A stretch of DNA of 64,000 nucleotides from Opitutales bacterium (GCA_028045305.1 JAOFTV010000001.1:62001-126000); one strand, 5' to 3'; positions 26,161-36,172 are shown, counted from the stretch's first letter. Program-made: numbers and translations. The notes: generated by a model from the letters alone, not told the origin.

Positions 26161-27897
26161 ATGATTCTGTACAAACTTGCTTACAAATCAGTACTCTGCG
26201 TACTGCTATCCACGCCACTCCTGTTTGGAGAATCTTCCGACATTGATTTTGTCCGAGATGTAAAGCCTATCCTTGAACACAACTGCGTGAGTTGTCACCG
26301 CGAAGACAATGACAAAGGAGACATCCGTCTGGATACCAAATCTGCTACGCTTGCGGGAGATGATGTTTTGGTCCCAGGAGACCCGGAAGCCAGTTCACTT
26401 TACTGGACTACTACCCTACCCTTGGATGACGAATTGATCATGCCCCCTATTAAAAATGAGGACAAGGACTACCCTCTTACAGATGCAGAAAAAACGGTTC
26501 TTAAACAATGGATCTTAGATGGAGCTGATTGGCCAGAGGAAGTAGTGCTTGAGCCCCGTAAACGACTCCCTAAAAGTATTTCTTTTGTAGAGCATGTGCA
26601 ACCTATCCTGGAACTCAACTGTGTGGCCTGTCACTACGAGGGAAAAGTAAAGGCAGATTTACGCCTGGATACCCGCGAGTATGCCTTTGCTACAGATTAT
26701 GTAATTAGCACTGGTAACGCAATGGAGAGCGACCTCTATATTCTTTGCACCCTTCCTACAGACGACGAGATGTTTATGCCCCCTGCCCCGGCGGATCCAC
26801 TTTCTTCTGGAGATTTGTACACCCTACGCCGATGGATTGACGAAGGTGCGGATTGGCCTAAGGAAGTAACCTTGGCTCCAAAAAAGAAGTCGCTTACCAT
26901 CTTGGGGACGATGCCCAAAGACTTGTATAAAGAGCTTGGTTTTACTGAGGGTCCGGTAACGGATGAATTTTCCGAATATGAGGAGGAGATATCTACTTCC
27001 GACCTTGCTTTTGAATTGGTGCCAATCAAAGGTGGAGAATTCACTATGGGTAGTCCGTTGAATGATTCTTCTCGCGGTGAGAATGAATGGCCCGCCCACC
27101 AAGTCGAAGTTTCCGACTTCTGGATGGGTAAGTATGAACTCACATGGGATCTTTACGAGTTGTGGATGCTCAATATCGACCGGGATAACCGGGCTTACAA
27201 AAAAATGGAGGAAACCAAAGCAGATGCACTGACTGATGCGGTTACCAAGCCGACCGCTCCTTATACAGATATGACTTTTGGAATGGGTAAAAGCGGATTT
27301 CCCGCGATCTGCATGACTCAATTATCTGCTAAAATGTATTGCATGTGGCTGAGTGCCCGCACCGGCAGATTTTACCGCTTGCCAACGGAAGCTGAGTGGG
27401 AATACGCCTGCAAGGCAGGAAGTGATACCGCATACAACTTTGGTGATGACCCTGAATCTTTACCCAATCATTCATGGCATTTAAACAATAGTTTCTTTCA
27501 GTATCAGTCAGTTGGGGGAAAGCCTGCCAATGCATTTGGTCTTTTTGATATGCATGGTAATGTTTGGGAATGGACACTTGATCAATTTGCTCCTCCTCCT
27601 AAGGAAGTTTCCGAAAAAAGAATAGATCCAATGGCAGTACCCACCTCACTTTACCCAAGGGTAGTAAAAGGTGGTTCATGGGATGACGGCCCTCAAAATC
27701 ATCGTTCTGCTGCCCGTATGGCATCGGAGGAATCCTGGAAGCAACAAGACCCCCAAATTCCCAAAAGTGTATGGTACCACACCGATGCATTGTTCGTAGG
27801 CTTTCGGGTGGTTCGTCCCCGAGAAGTTCCTCCCCTCAAGGATATTGAGAAATACTGGCCATCGGAGGCTGAAATACTTGCCATTCCATCAAGGTAA
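26161..27897 (+). CDS. Exported double cytochrome c domain fused to FGE-like domain
   Basis: 578 residues from the start at 26161, chosen because it places a clean signal peptide (SVLCVLLSTPLLFG) at the N terminus; a GTG 60 bp upstream is possible. Two Planctomycete-type cytochrome c domains follow, each with a haem motif (NCVSCH and NCVACH) and the downstream DLRLDT, L..MPP and RWIDEGADWP pattern. Residues about 300-575 form a formylglycine-generating-enzyme/sulfatase-modifying fold (PIKGGEFTMGSP, YRLPTEAEWEYACKAG, DMHGNVWEW, KGGSW, GFRVVRP). The region after KGGSW, which in active FGE has the catalytic cysteines, has none, so formylglycine synthesis is unlikely. Function is probably redox-linked binding in the periplasm, but this is a guess. 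Confidence 0.85.
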   Translation: MILYKLAYKSVLCVLLSTPLLFGESSDIDFVRDVKPILEHNCVSCHREDNDKGDIRLDTKSATLAGDDVLVPGDPEASSLYWTTTLPLDDELIMPPIKNEDKDYPLTDAEKTVLKQWILDGADWPEEVVLEPRKRLPKSISFVEHVQPILELNCVACHYEGKVKADLRLDTREYAFATDYVISTGNAMESDLYILCTLPTDDEMFMPPAPADPLSSGDLYTLRRWIDEGADWPKEVTLAPKKKSLTILGTMPKDLYKELGFTEGPVTDEFSEYEEEISTSDLAFELVPIKGGEFTMGSPLNDSSRGENEWPAHQVEVSDFWMGKYELTWDLYELWMLNIDRDNRAYKKMEETKADALTDAVTKPTAPYTDMTFGMGKSGFPAICMTQLSAKMYCMWLSARTGRFYRLPTEAEWEYACKAGSDTAYNFGDDPESLPNHSWHLNNSFFQYQSVGGKPANAFGLFDMHGNVWEWTLDQFAPPPKEVSEKRIDPMAVPTSLYPRVVKGGSWDDGPQNHRSAARMASEESWKQQDPQIPKSVWYHTDALFVGFRVVRPREVPPLKDIEKYWPSEAEILAIPSR

Positions 27898-28000
27898 TTA
27901 ACATCCGCACCAGTATGGGGGAAGTTGCGATTTTCCTTTCGAAAGATTTTCCAAGGACTTATCCATCGGAATTTTTCAGAATTTAATCCTACTTGGTGGA

Positions 28001-28023
28001 CAAACCAAAAAAAATTTGGTTTG
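28001..28023. repeat. Perfect 9-bp inverted repeat upstream of the giant pseudopilin gene
   Basis: CAAACCAAA (28001-28009) and TTTGGTTTG (28015-28023) are exact complements separated by AAAAA. It lies 44 bp before the start of the 1820-residue protein and 104 bp after the previous gene. No T tract follows on either strand in a terminator-like way, so an operator or leader hairpin is as likely. Confidence 0.55.
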
Positions 28024-28066
28024 CGAAGCTTGCCCATTTGCGGTCAATTTTACTTAAGAGATCGTT

Positions 28067-31000
28067 ATGCAGAAAGTAGGCTTATCCATAAGAAAAAACC
28101 GTAAAGTTGGAGGCTTTGCCATGATCTTGTCATTAGCCTTGATCAGCTTTGTTTTCTTATTAGTCATCACTTTGGTAAGTCAAGTTCGCCAAGATCTTGC
28201 TTATTCTGATGCCCGTCAAAACCACATACTTGCCAAGGCTCATGCCCGTATGGGCATGATGATTGCGATTGGTGAAATCCAAAAGCATTTGGGTCCGGAT
28301 ATGCGGGTATCTGCAACGGCTGATATTTACGATGAGAGGGTACAATCATTGGAGGATAATATTCAAAACCAAAACTCTCCACTGTCAGTTGACCTGTATG
28401 AAAATAACCAACTAAATATAGTACCAGAAGGACAACGCTTTTGGACAGGGGTGTGGAAAACTAGAGCAGGGGATGCGGAAGAAAACAGTTTGGCTTACAG
28501 ACCCCTGCCTTACAATCGAGATGGAGTTGCTGGTTTACCAAAGTCATGGGACACGGATACAGGTTATGATCGTCACCCCGCAATCGAAGTTGCTTGGCTT
28601 GTGAGCGGAAATGAAGGTTGGCAACGTAAACTAGCGGTAACTGGTGGGGGTACTTTGGTAAATGAATTCATTGAAGTGCCAGATGGAGTTGTAGCGGATG
28701 ACGATGGAAGTAGGGTTCTAAACAATCCCAAAGGGCTTATTTATGGAAAGAAAAAGAATGAATGGGCGGATCATAAATCAGTCGTGTCTGGTCATTTGGG
28801 AAAATATTCTCATCCATTGAAGGAATTACCAAGTCCAGATGAAAATGATTCCTATGCTTGGCTCTTCAAAGCATCTGATTTTCAACAGGGTGGACAACTT
28901 TATTACCCTCTTCTTGAGTCGATTAAGGCACCTAAGACTGAAGTTTTAAGTGGTTCTGACAAGAGTTCTGGGAAATATGCCTATTGGGTTGGGGACGAAG
29001 GTGTTAAGGCTAAGTTAAATATTTCTGACTCGATTCCTCTCGATCAAAATACACGGCTAACCGTAGCTTCCAGCCCTCAAGTTCTTGGATTGAACAGAAC
29101 GACTACGGAGAATCTTTTAAGTAGAGATTCGGCAGAACAACTTTTGGATATTAATTTAGAGGGTTTTCAAAATATATTAACCACGAACTCTTTTGGTATA
29201 TTAACGGATGTAAGAGCTGGTGGTTTGAAAAGAGATCTGAGTTTAGCTTTTTCTGACTCCGAATCCGAAGCTTTTGATACAAGATGGAAAAAGGATTTTA
29301 AGGATAATTTTATCTTTCGAGATCGTGTACATTGTTTGAAAAGTTTTCCGATATACGATTTTCAAAGTAAAAACATTTTCGGGACTAATGGTATAAAGAG
29401 AAACCATTGGTTGGATCAGGTAGCGGGTTCTGATCGCGGGCCTTTGATCGATGATAAAGATGTTTTACTTGCAGGGCCAAGGTGGTCAGTACTTCAAGAC
29501 TTTCACAATTTGCACCAAGTTTATAATGACAAAGAAATATTAGAAGTTTCTTCTCCAAGTCAATTTCCCCGAGTGGTTGGTGATAACACACTGATTTTTG
29601 ATAGGCGTGGAATCAAGGGTAATCAGGGAATGACAATTTCTCAGTCTACTCCCTTTTTCAATGTATTTGGCGGGCCGATAAGAAGTGCTAGACCTGAGCC
29701 CCAGAATCATCCAATTATTCCGGTCATCACAAAAGTAAGCGTATCTGTTTTTCCGGCCATTAGTTCGAGTAAAAAGCTTGCTCTTGCAATAAATCCTACA
29801 ATTTCCCTATGGAATCCATACGATAAGCCAATGAAACTTGATGGTTTGTTTGTTGAAATTCCTTTTCGTCAGGGAGAGTTTTGGGCTTCTCACTTTAACC
29901 TTAAGGAGTATGACTTGTACAGAAAATGGTGGATAAGTTTGTACAACTCCGTCCCTGATTTTCCCACTCAACCGAGGTCCAGTTCTAAGTCAAAAAATGC
30001 TAAATTTAAAAGTGTGGACTCTCCTTGGGGTCTGTTTCCAAGGTCTGTTGAAAAGGAAAAAACTAGTGGTTTTGGAGTATCTGGTTCCACTACATTTATG
30101 CAACCAGGAATTATTGAAAAATTTAAAGGAGGATATGAAGAGGATGCAACTGAAGGGATTCTGAATTTCTTTAAAGAAGGGAATGGTGTAGTTTCTCTAG
30201 AACATGAAAATATTAGAGAAAATGTTACTTACAATGGAGATTTTCATTTTTTCTCTTTTCATGATGACTACAAAGTAAAAATTGAATTACCAAGAATTTT
30301 TTTGAGTTTGGGTGAAGAGGTCATAGGTCCTGGAGAGGTCGGTTTATTTTCAGTTGAAGATTTGCAAGTCGATAACATTTCTAACCTTAATGACTCTACT
30401 CCAATGATTGTTCTTAGAAAGGGAGATACAGAGGACTTTTTTCTTTTGGAGTCTGATTTTACCTACAACAATCCACAATTTAGTAACGATTATTTTATAA
30501 CCCATCATGTTGATTTCAGCGGAGTCAATGGATTTACCAAAAAAACTGCTGAACAGATTCGTAAGATCGGAGAAGAATTTTCTTACACTTCTTTGGGTAC
30601 TGATTTTGATAAATACGATGGTTTAACTCTTTATAAAAGTGATGCATCGCAAGCATCGAATTTTGACCCTAATAAGGCTGATATATTGATTCGTTTTACT
30701 ATGTATGGGGGAAGTGATGAAACTTATTCAAAAAAGTTCCATACAACTGAAAAGTACTTCCATGAAAATTACAGCAATGCATTTGATAGTGCGGACGAAA
30801 AATTGCCTGGCGTGGGCTGGGAGTGGGGAATTATCATGCCCGGAGATAAAGAAAACGAATACATAACACTCAATCATTTTAATGTGCGGGCATTGGTTCA
30901 CAGCCAACAAGAAGGAAGCGGGCATTGGTTTAATGCTTATACAGACTTAAAGTCTGACAAATTTCAAAACAGCACTATAGACGACAAGCTAAATTTTGCA

Positions 31001-33529
31001 TATGATGCACCTCCTAGCGAAGAAACATTTCGCCGAACTGATGAAGAGGGAAATGTCCTGGTGTTCGATTTGTCTGATCCTGTTGATTTATTAGTCGCAG
31101 GACTAAATAAGAACAATTTGCCAAAATATATGAACACTCCTCCAAATACGATTGAATTTCCATGGATTTATGATTTTGGCTCATGGGATGTTTCAACCTA
31201 CGATATTAATAAGGAGAGGTCTTTTAACGAATATTCCTACCTTAGGGACCCAGATAGTAGGGCTGCAATACTCGGTCTTCAACCAACAGGAATTAACCCA
31301 ACCGGTACTATCGAGGCAGATAATGAAAATATCTGGCTTGTTAACCCCCTGGTGCCTCGAGCAATAAATGCACAAAACCGCATCGGATTTTTCACGAATT
31401 CAACCAAACAAGAGCTATTAGAAAATAGAAATGAAATTGATGCAAGTTGGGGCCTTTCATCATCCAATCAAGCAATCTTGTTTGAAGTACCTGTTTCAGC
31501 CCCCTTATCTATTTTGCAATATCGACATGCCAGTTTGAACAACTATCTGCATGGCCCGAGCTATGCATTAGGTAATTCTTACGCTACTACACAGGTTGCA
31601 AGACATCGATCGTGGGGAAGAATGAGTGGAATTGAGAGCAAAGTCATTAAGGATGACCCTGATGTACCTGAAGCCGAGACTTGGACATCTAGCGTTCGAA
31701 ACCCCAAAGATATGTGGGATTTACAACAAGAATTAAAAAAAATGATACAAGACGAATTTCCTGAAAGATGGGCCGATCTTTATTGGCACTCCCGCAGTTT
31801 TATAGAAAGGGAGTGGGGAGAAATTGATCTTGACGATACAGATTCACAATTTGCTCCTTGGCGTGGCCAAGGTGGTGCTCAGCACAATCATCAAAACACT
31901 ACACTTGATCATTCATTCTATCTAAACAGAGGACTTCTTGGAGGTTATTTTCTAACTGGTTGTAAAACCATAAATGATCATATTGATAAGGATACGGGAT
32001 TGATTAGGATCGGTTCATTGTATCGACCTTTTCTTTGGGGCTCTGAGAGCATCCAGTCGTTCAATGAAGGAGAGCATGATTATGCTCGTGGAAACCATCG
32101 TATAGTCGGCTATATCCGAAAAAATGATGATTCTAACAAATCCTGGACCACAACCTCCTATTCTTTAAATTCTTCGGAAATTTCTTTTTCACAGCAAAAA
32201 GATAAGGCTTTTCGCTACCAAACAATTGCCGCCGATTTGCTGGTAGATGGAGCTTTTAATATTAACTCGACTGCTGTGGATGCTTGGGCTGCACAATTTA
32301 GGTCGCTCAGAGGTGAAGTAGTACCCAATGCATCTGTGGGTGCAGAGGAAACTCCAGTTGTACGTTTTTTAGCTGAGTCTGCTAGTTCGAATGGATGGAA
32401 CGAATTACGAAAACTAAGTGATGACGAGATATTGGAACTTTCTCGTGCTATGGTAGAGCAGGTAAAACTTCGTGGTCCATTTTTATCGTTCGCAGATTTT
32501 GTAAATAGACGACTTGCCCCTAGCCCTATGGATAAAACTAAGGCTGCAGGGACAAGACCTGTCTTCCTACAAAAAGACATTATCGAATGGGAGAATTATC
32601 CTGAAGATAGGAATAGTATAACAGGGCTAAGAGGTGCAGTACAGGCAGCTGTTGCAAAGGCTGGTTTAAATAGCGCGAGTTGGGCAAGTACGAATTCAAT
32701 GATCCCCCAATGGCCCGAAAGGAGATGGATTCCCCACCCGTCCCCATCAAGCAATAACTTTGGAAAATTAGCAGGTTCAAAATTCGGGTATCACGCTACA
32801 TCCCAAAATGGTCTGTTATTCGGTGTAGGTTCCGGTGTAGGTTCTCCTGGGACATTTGGATCTGGTAAAACTTACAATGGAACTTCTATGGGAGTTTATC
32901 AAGTTTTGGATTCTGACAAATTTGGCACTGCAAAACTGTTTAATAGCTCGGTAGATTTCAAAACCACAAATTTTGGGGAGGCTCCCGAAAACCTACTAGC
33001 TGTAGAGCATGTGGCAACGGGAGCGAATAAGCCAGGTTGGATTATGCAATCCGATTTACTGAGCCCATTGGTTCCGGTAACTTCAGCCCGTTCGGATACC
33101 TTCACTATTCGGGTAATGGGTGAAAACTCTGGAGGCTCAAAAGCAAGAGCTTGGATAGAATTAGTGGTTCAGCGAACTCCGGATTATGTGAAGTCAGATT
33201 TAGACGCACCTCATCATCGACCACATGAACCCTTTAAGGACTTGAATCTAAATGGCTATTGGGACAATAGCGGAAAATTTGGAGAACATTGGCTGGATTT
33301 AAACCGAAATGGAGAAATAACTGATTATCCAGATTTGCCAGGGGTTGGAGAAGGAGGTAGAGGAAAAGATTTTAGAGATGGTATGTTGTCAGACTTAAAA
33401 TTAAACTTCGACCCTCAGGAAGAATCAACAACTTCGCAAATCCCTATTTCCTTGATGGGGATTAATCAAAGGTTTGGCAGAAAATTTATTATTGTTCATT
33501 TTCGTTGGTTGCGAGAGCAAGATGTATAA
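28067..33529 (+). CDS. Giant pseudopilin-like protein, Verru_Chthon cassette A-type
   Basis: 1820 residues. The N terminus is prepilin-like: basic RKNRKVG then FAMILSLALISFVFLLVITLV from F17, but without the Glu at +5, as in GspK-type minor pseudopilins. The next stretch (ARQNHILAKAHARMGMMIAI) is typical of Verru_Chthon protein A. The large body is Ser/Asp/Asn rich. A late segment LLVDGAFNINSTAVDAW (about 1393) and FLSFADFVNRRL (about 1475) recall the helical DNA-like repeats of GspK. Near the C terminus two Asp-rich loops (DLNLNGYWD, DLNRNGEITD) resemble calcium-binding EF-hand or dockerin loops. Role is likely in an envelope or secretion structure; family function is unknown. Confidence 0.8.
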   Translation: MQKVGLSIRKNRKVGGFAMILSLALISFVFLLVITLVSQVRQDLAYSDARQNHILAKAHARMGMMIAIGEIQKHLGPDMRVSATADIYDERVQSLEDNIQNQNSPLSVDLYENNQLNIVPEGQRFWTGVWKTRAGDAEENSLAYRPLPYNRDGVAGLPKSWDTDTGYDRHPAIEVAWLVSGNEGWQRKLAVTGGGTLVNEFIEVPDGVVADDDGSRVLNNPKGLIYGKKKNEWADHKSVVSGHLGKYSHPLKELPSPDENDSYAWLFKASDFQQGGQLYYPLLESIKAPKTEVLSGSDKSSGKYAYWVGDEGVKAKLNISDSIPLDQNTRLTVASSPQVLGLNRTTTENLLSRDSAEQLLDINLEGFQNILTTNSFGILTDVRAGGLKRDLSLAFSDSESEAFDTRWKKDFKDNFIFRDRVHCLKSFPIYDFQSKNIFGTNGIKRNHWLDQVAGSDRGPLIDDKDVLLAGPRWSVLQDFHNLHQVYNDKEILEVSSPSQFPRVVGDNTLIFDRRGIKGNQGMTISQSTPFFNVFGGPIRSARPEPQNHPIIPVITKVSVSVFPAISSSKKLALAINPTISLWNPYDKPMKLDGLFVEIPFRQGEFWASHFNLKEYDLYRKWWISLYNSVPDFPTQPRSSSKSKNAKFKSVDSPWGLFPRSVEKEKTSGFGVSGSTTFMQPGIIEKFKGGYEEDATEGILNFFKEGNGVVSLEHENIRENVTYNGDFHFFSFHDDYKVKIELPRIFLSLGEEVIGPGEVGLFSVEDLQVDNISNLNDSTPMIVLRKGDTEDFFLLESDFTYNNPQFSNDYFITHHVDFSGVNGFTKKTAEQIRKIGEEFSYTSLGTDFDKYDGLTLYKSDASQASNFDPNKADILIRFTMYGGSDETYSKKFHTTEKYFHENYSNAFDSADEKLPGVGWEWGIIMPGDKENEYITLNHFNVRALVHSQQEGSGHWFNAYTDLKSDKFQNSTIDDKLNFAYDAPPSEETFRRTDEEGNVLVFDLSDPVDLLVAGLNKNNLPKYMNTPPNTIEFPWIYDFGSWDVSTYDINKERSFNEYSYLRDPDSRAAILGLQPTGINPTGTIEADNENIWLVNPLVPRAINAQNRIGFFTNSTKQELLENRNEIDASWGLSSSNQAILFEVPVSAPLSILQYRHASLNNYLHGPSYALGNSYATTQVARHRSWGRMSGIESKVIKDDPDVPEAETWTSSVRNPKDMWDLQQELKKMIQDEFPERWADLYWHSRSFIEREWGEIDLDDTDSQFAPWRGQGGAQHNHQNTTLDHSFYLNRGLLGGYFLTGCKTINDHIDKDTGLIRIGSLYRPFLWGSESIQSFNEGEHDYARGNHRIVGYIRKNDDSNKSWTTTSYSLNSSEISFSQQKDKAFRYQTIAADLLVDGAFNINSTAVDAWAAQFRSLRGEVVPNASVGAEETPVVRFLAESASSNGWNELRKLSDDEILELSRAMVEQVKLRGPFLSFADFVNRRLAPSPMDKTKAAGTRPVFLQKDIIEWENYPEDRNSITGLRGAVQAAVAKAGLNSASWASTNSMIPQWPERRWIPHPSPSSNNFGKLAGSKFGYHATSQNGLLFGVGSGVGSPGTFGSGKTYNGTSMGVYQVLDSDKFGTAKLFNSSVDFKTTNFGEAPENLLAVEHVATGANKPGWIMQSDLLSPLVPVTSARSDTFTIRVMGENSGGSKARAWIELVVQRTPDYVKSDLDAPHHRPHEPFKDLNLNGYWDNSGKFGEHWLDLNRNGEITDYPDLPGVGEGGRGKDFRDGMLSDLKLNFDPQEESTTSQIPISLMGINQRFGRKFIIVHFRWLREQDV

Positions 33530-33558
33530 GAAAACCAGCTTAAAATCCTTTTCATAAA

Positions 33559-34371
33559 ATGTTTCGTCCTCAAAACCTATTTCTTTTTCTGACAAAATAC
33601 TTTTTGGTACTAAACTTTGCTTGTGCTGAAGAGGAATCACTCTCCCCGAAAGCTTTATTTCAGGCTATTTTTCTTGAAGAAGATTCTTTTCAAAGGTTTG
33701 TTTATGCCCCCTTGGGGAATCCTTTTGAAGAAAATGCTTCTTTAATTACCTTACCTGTTTCATCCAAGCGATTGTCAGATAAGTTTGTTTATTTTGGTGA
33801 AAGTCCACTAAAGATCTTTAAGAAAAGGGATCAAGATGATGATGCTGGTGAATTAAGAGGCAAAGAAATTAAACTAGGGGAACAACTGGAGTTAGCTTAT
33901 GAGTATCAATTTTCTCCATTACATTCAACAATTCTAAAAGAGATTCTTCTTTTAGGAGATCCTAAAAATGGAAAGCTAAATTGTAGCTCAATTTCATTTT
34001 CGCCCGATGAAGTTCCTATTGGTTCTTATCAATTCCAATCTTTTTCTAATGAAAATTTTTTTATATCAGTCGGCGGTCAGAAGCTTGCACTTAAGAAGGG
34101 AGAAAGTAAAGTTATCAACCTTTTAGATGTTAAAGAAAGTAGTGTTAGATTGGTTGTGTATTTACTAAGAAAAAATGAATACGAGAAGTCTTACAGTAGA
34201 AAAATTATGAACCATGCGAAAAAAAGGGGTGTTTTCTTTTTAAGGTCTTCTCAAAAAATTATCGATGTAATGGCTTTTATTGACTCTGAGGGAGATAGGA
34301 TAAATAGAGCTATCGGGTATGAAGTGATGAACTTGACTCTAAAATCAAGAACTCATGATTCTAATCAATAA
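33559..34371 (+). CDS. Exported protein of unknown function
   Basis: 270 residues, not recognised. It starts with a signal peptide (LFLFLTKYFLVLNFACA, predicted cleavage before EEES). The rest is a soluble, strand-rich sequence with repeated themes such as FVYFGESPLKIFKKR and FFISVGGQKLALKKGES, suggesting a periplasmic or surface domain. It starts 29 bp after the giant pseudopilin-like gene on the same strand and is probably co-transcribed, so a joint role is likely. It is the kind of partner gene that often accompanies protein A genes in this phylum, but I cannot name the family. Confidence 0.7.
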   Translation: MFRPQNLFLFLTKYFLVLNFACAEEESLSPKALFQAIFLEEDSFQRFVYAPLGNPFEENASLITLPVSSKRLSDKFVYFGESPLKIFKKRDQDDDAGELRGKEIKLGEQLELAYEYQFSPLHSTILKEILLLGDPKNGKLNCSSISFSPDEVPIGSYQFQSFSNENFFISVGGQKLALKKGESKVINLLDVKESSVRLVVYLLRKNEYEKSYSRKIMNHAKKRGVFFLRSSQKIIDVMAFIDSEGDRINRAIGYEVMNLTLKSRTHDSNQ

Positions 34372-34405
34372 ATCAAATTTATACAGTTGTGTTTGGGTCT
34401 TCTGA

Positions 34406-34816
34406 TTAAACAAATCCAAGCTCTTTATTGTTCAAAGCCCTGCGATAATAACAACCCTGTCTAGCAATACCTTGCTCATCTTTGACATGGCATGCACCCT
34501 GCCCTTTTGGGCGTACACGGTAAAGGATAGAGTTTTGTTCACAGTTTACCCGAACTTCTACGATCTCTAAATAGTCACCCGAGGTCTTTCCTTTGATCCA
34601 TAATTCATTCCTGCTGGAACTCCAAAAGGTAGCCATGCCCTCCTTCAGGGCTGTATCCAGGGCAAGTTGGTTGGCATAGCCAACGATTAATACCTCTCCA
34701 CTTTCCGCATCCTGTGCGACTGCGGGTATGAGGTCTTCACCACAGGCAACAACCTTGGCAAGTTTCTTAAAATCGAGGGAGAGGGAGGTCCCGTTTTCCA
34801 GTTCGTGATGATCCAT
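34406..34816 (-). CDS. hisI: Phosphoribosyl-AMP cyclohydrolase, variant metal site
   Basis: 136 residues. Third step of histidine synthesis. ATFWSSSRNELWIKGKTSGD (62-81) is the family core, and three cysteines (C92, C109, C122) match the zinc ligands. The magnesium-binding DCDxD segment, however, reads N91-C-E93-Q-N95, so all three aspartates are replaced. The rest (ACHVKDEQG, GCYYRR) is intact. It may use another metal arrangement or belong to a variant subfamily. It converges with the exported protein and diverges from the DCC-family gene. Confidence 0.85.
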   Translation of the reverse strand: MDHHELENGTSLSLDFKKLAKVVACGEDLIPAVAQDAESGEVLIVGYANQLALDTALKEGMATFWSSSRNELWIKGKTSGDYLEIVEVRVNCEQNSILYRVRPKGQGACHVKDEQGIARQGCYYRRALNNKELGFV

Positions 34817-34905
34817 ATTTTTTGATTACTACGATGTGCACGGATAGTCGATTGGGAAAAGCTTTGTTTCTTACAATTGTCTGTATTCTCTGACCGAATT
34901 TTATT

Positions 34906-35328
34906 ATGTATAATACCAAGATGCCCAGGGATGAAGAATATGCAGTCGTGCTTTTCGATGGTGTTTGCCACCTCTGTGACGGAGCGGTCCGATTTATTTT
35001 GCGACGGGAAAATTCCACATTGTTACGCTTTGCTCCTTTGCAGTCGGAAGCGGGTAAAGCTTTGCTAATGAAATACGGATATTCGGAAAACTATTTGGAT
35101 GGCTTGATCTTTATTGAGAACAAACGAGCTCATGACCGTTCATCTGCCTGCTTGCATATTGCGGGTAAGCTCAAATTGCCCTGGAAGTTGTTTGTTATTT
35201 TCCTGCTTATTCCCAAGCCATTACGCGACCTTGTTTATCGGATGGTTGCGGTTGCTCGTTACCGGTGGTTTGGGAAAAAGGAAGTATGTTCCCTGCCTCA
35301 GGGAGAAGATCAGGCACGCTTTCTTTAA
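34906..35328 (+). CDS. DCC-family thiol-disulfide oxidoreductase-like protein (DUF393)
   Basis: 140 residues. The family signature FDGVCHLCDGAVRFILRR gives the DxxCxxC motif for which it is named. FAPLQSEAGKALL and later hydrophobic LFVIFLLIPKPLRDLVYRMV also fit. Members are predicted redox proteins with a thioredoxin-like fold; the substrate is unknown. The ATG at 34906 is used; MPRDEEY, 15 bp further on, is an alternative. It converges with punA, stops 7 bp apart. Confidence 0.88.
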   Translation: MYNTKMPRDEEYAVVLFDGVCHLCDGAVRFILRRENSTLLRFAPLQSEAGKALLMKYGYSENYLDGLIFIENKRAHDRSSACLHIAGKLKLPWKLFVIFLLIPKPLRDLVYRMVAVARYRWFGKKEVCSLPQGEDQARFL

Positions 35329-35335
35329 AAACTCT

Positions 35336-36172
35336 TTATTCCGCCAAGGCGGGGATCAGGTGTGCGAGGAGTCGGGTCATTTGGGGTAAAGCTAGTTCGG
35401 AGGTTCGCGTGACATCCTCGTGTGTAAGTGCATCGCTGTTCCGACCAGCGGCTAAGTTACTGATGCATGAAATGGCTCCGACTTTTAAACCAAGTCCGTT
35501 TGCCACCATGGCTTCTGGTGTAGTCGACATGCCCACGGCGTCTGCACCTAAGCTGGCAAATGCCCGAATCTCCGCTGGTGTTTCGAAGGCGGGCCCGGAA
35601 AGGGCGAGGTAGGTACCTTCTTTAATTTCCTGTCCTGTTGCGTTCCCAGCCTGCTTAATTTTCTGGATCAGTCCTGGGTCGTACACTTTCGATTGGTCGG
35701 GGAAGCGGGGAATGGAGGGGTGTGGCCCCTGTCCGATTAGTGGATTGCCCCCCATAAAATTCAGATGATCCGAAAGGGCCAGGAAGTCACCGGGTTGCAA
35801 ATCCTCCCGAATTCCCCCTGCGGCATTGGTCAGCAGTAGCGTGCTGACTCCGAGTGCGTGGGCGAGAAGAGCGGGAAAAATGACCGGTTCCCAGCCAACC
35901 CCTTCATAAAAGTGCCTACGGCCCTGAAAAATTAGAACATCCAGACCACCGGGCCTGGCAAGCCAGAGGTTTCCCACATGCCCATCAACCGTGGTGGAGC
36001 CCATACCAGGCAATTTTTCATACGGTATACTGGAAATGGGAGATAGTCCGTCTACAATTTCCCCCCATCCGGAACCGCAAACCAAACAAGCTTGGGGATG
36101 GATATCCCCCCAGGCCTCGTCCAAAATTTTGCGGGCTTGCAAGAGCGAGGGGGACGGAGTTTCTTCAGCCAT
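35336..36172 (-). CDS. punA: Purine nucleoside phosphorylase
   Basis: 278 residues, the size of the trimeric class. Cleaves purine nucleosides with phosphate for salvage. Motifs: VCGSGWGEI (phosphate binding), [20 protein letters not shown], and [13 protein letters not shown]. The start overlaps the purM stop by 8 bp, so both genes are translationally coupled, linking purine salvage to purine synthesis. Confidence 0.93.
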   Translation of the reverse strand: MAEETPSPSLLQARKILDEAWGDIHPQACLVCGSGWGEIVDGLSPISSIPYEKLPGMGSTTVDGHVGNLWLARPGGLDVLIFQGRRHFYEGVGWEPVIFPALLAHALGVSTLLLTNAAGGIREDLQPGDFLALSDHLNFMGGNPLIGQGPHPSIPRFPDQSKVYDPGLIQKIKQAGNATGQEIKEGTYLALSGPAFETPAEIRAFASLGADAVGMSTTPEAMVANGLGLKVGAISCISNLAAGRNSDALTHEDVTRTSELALPQMTRLLAHLIPALAE

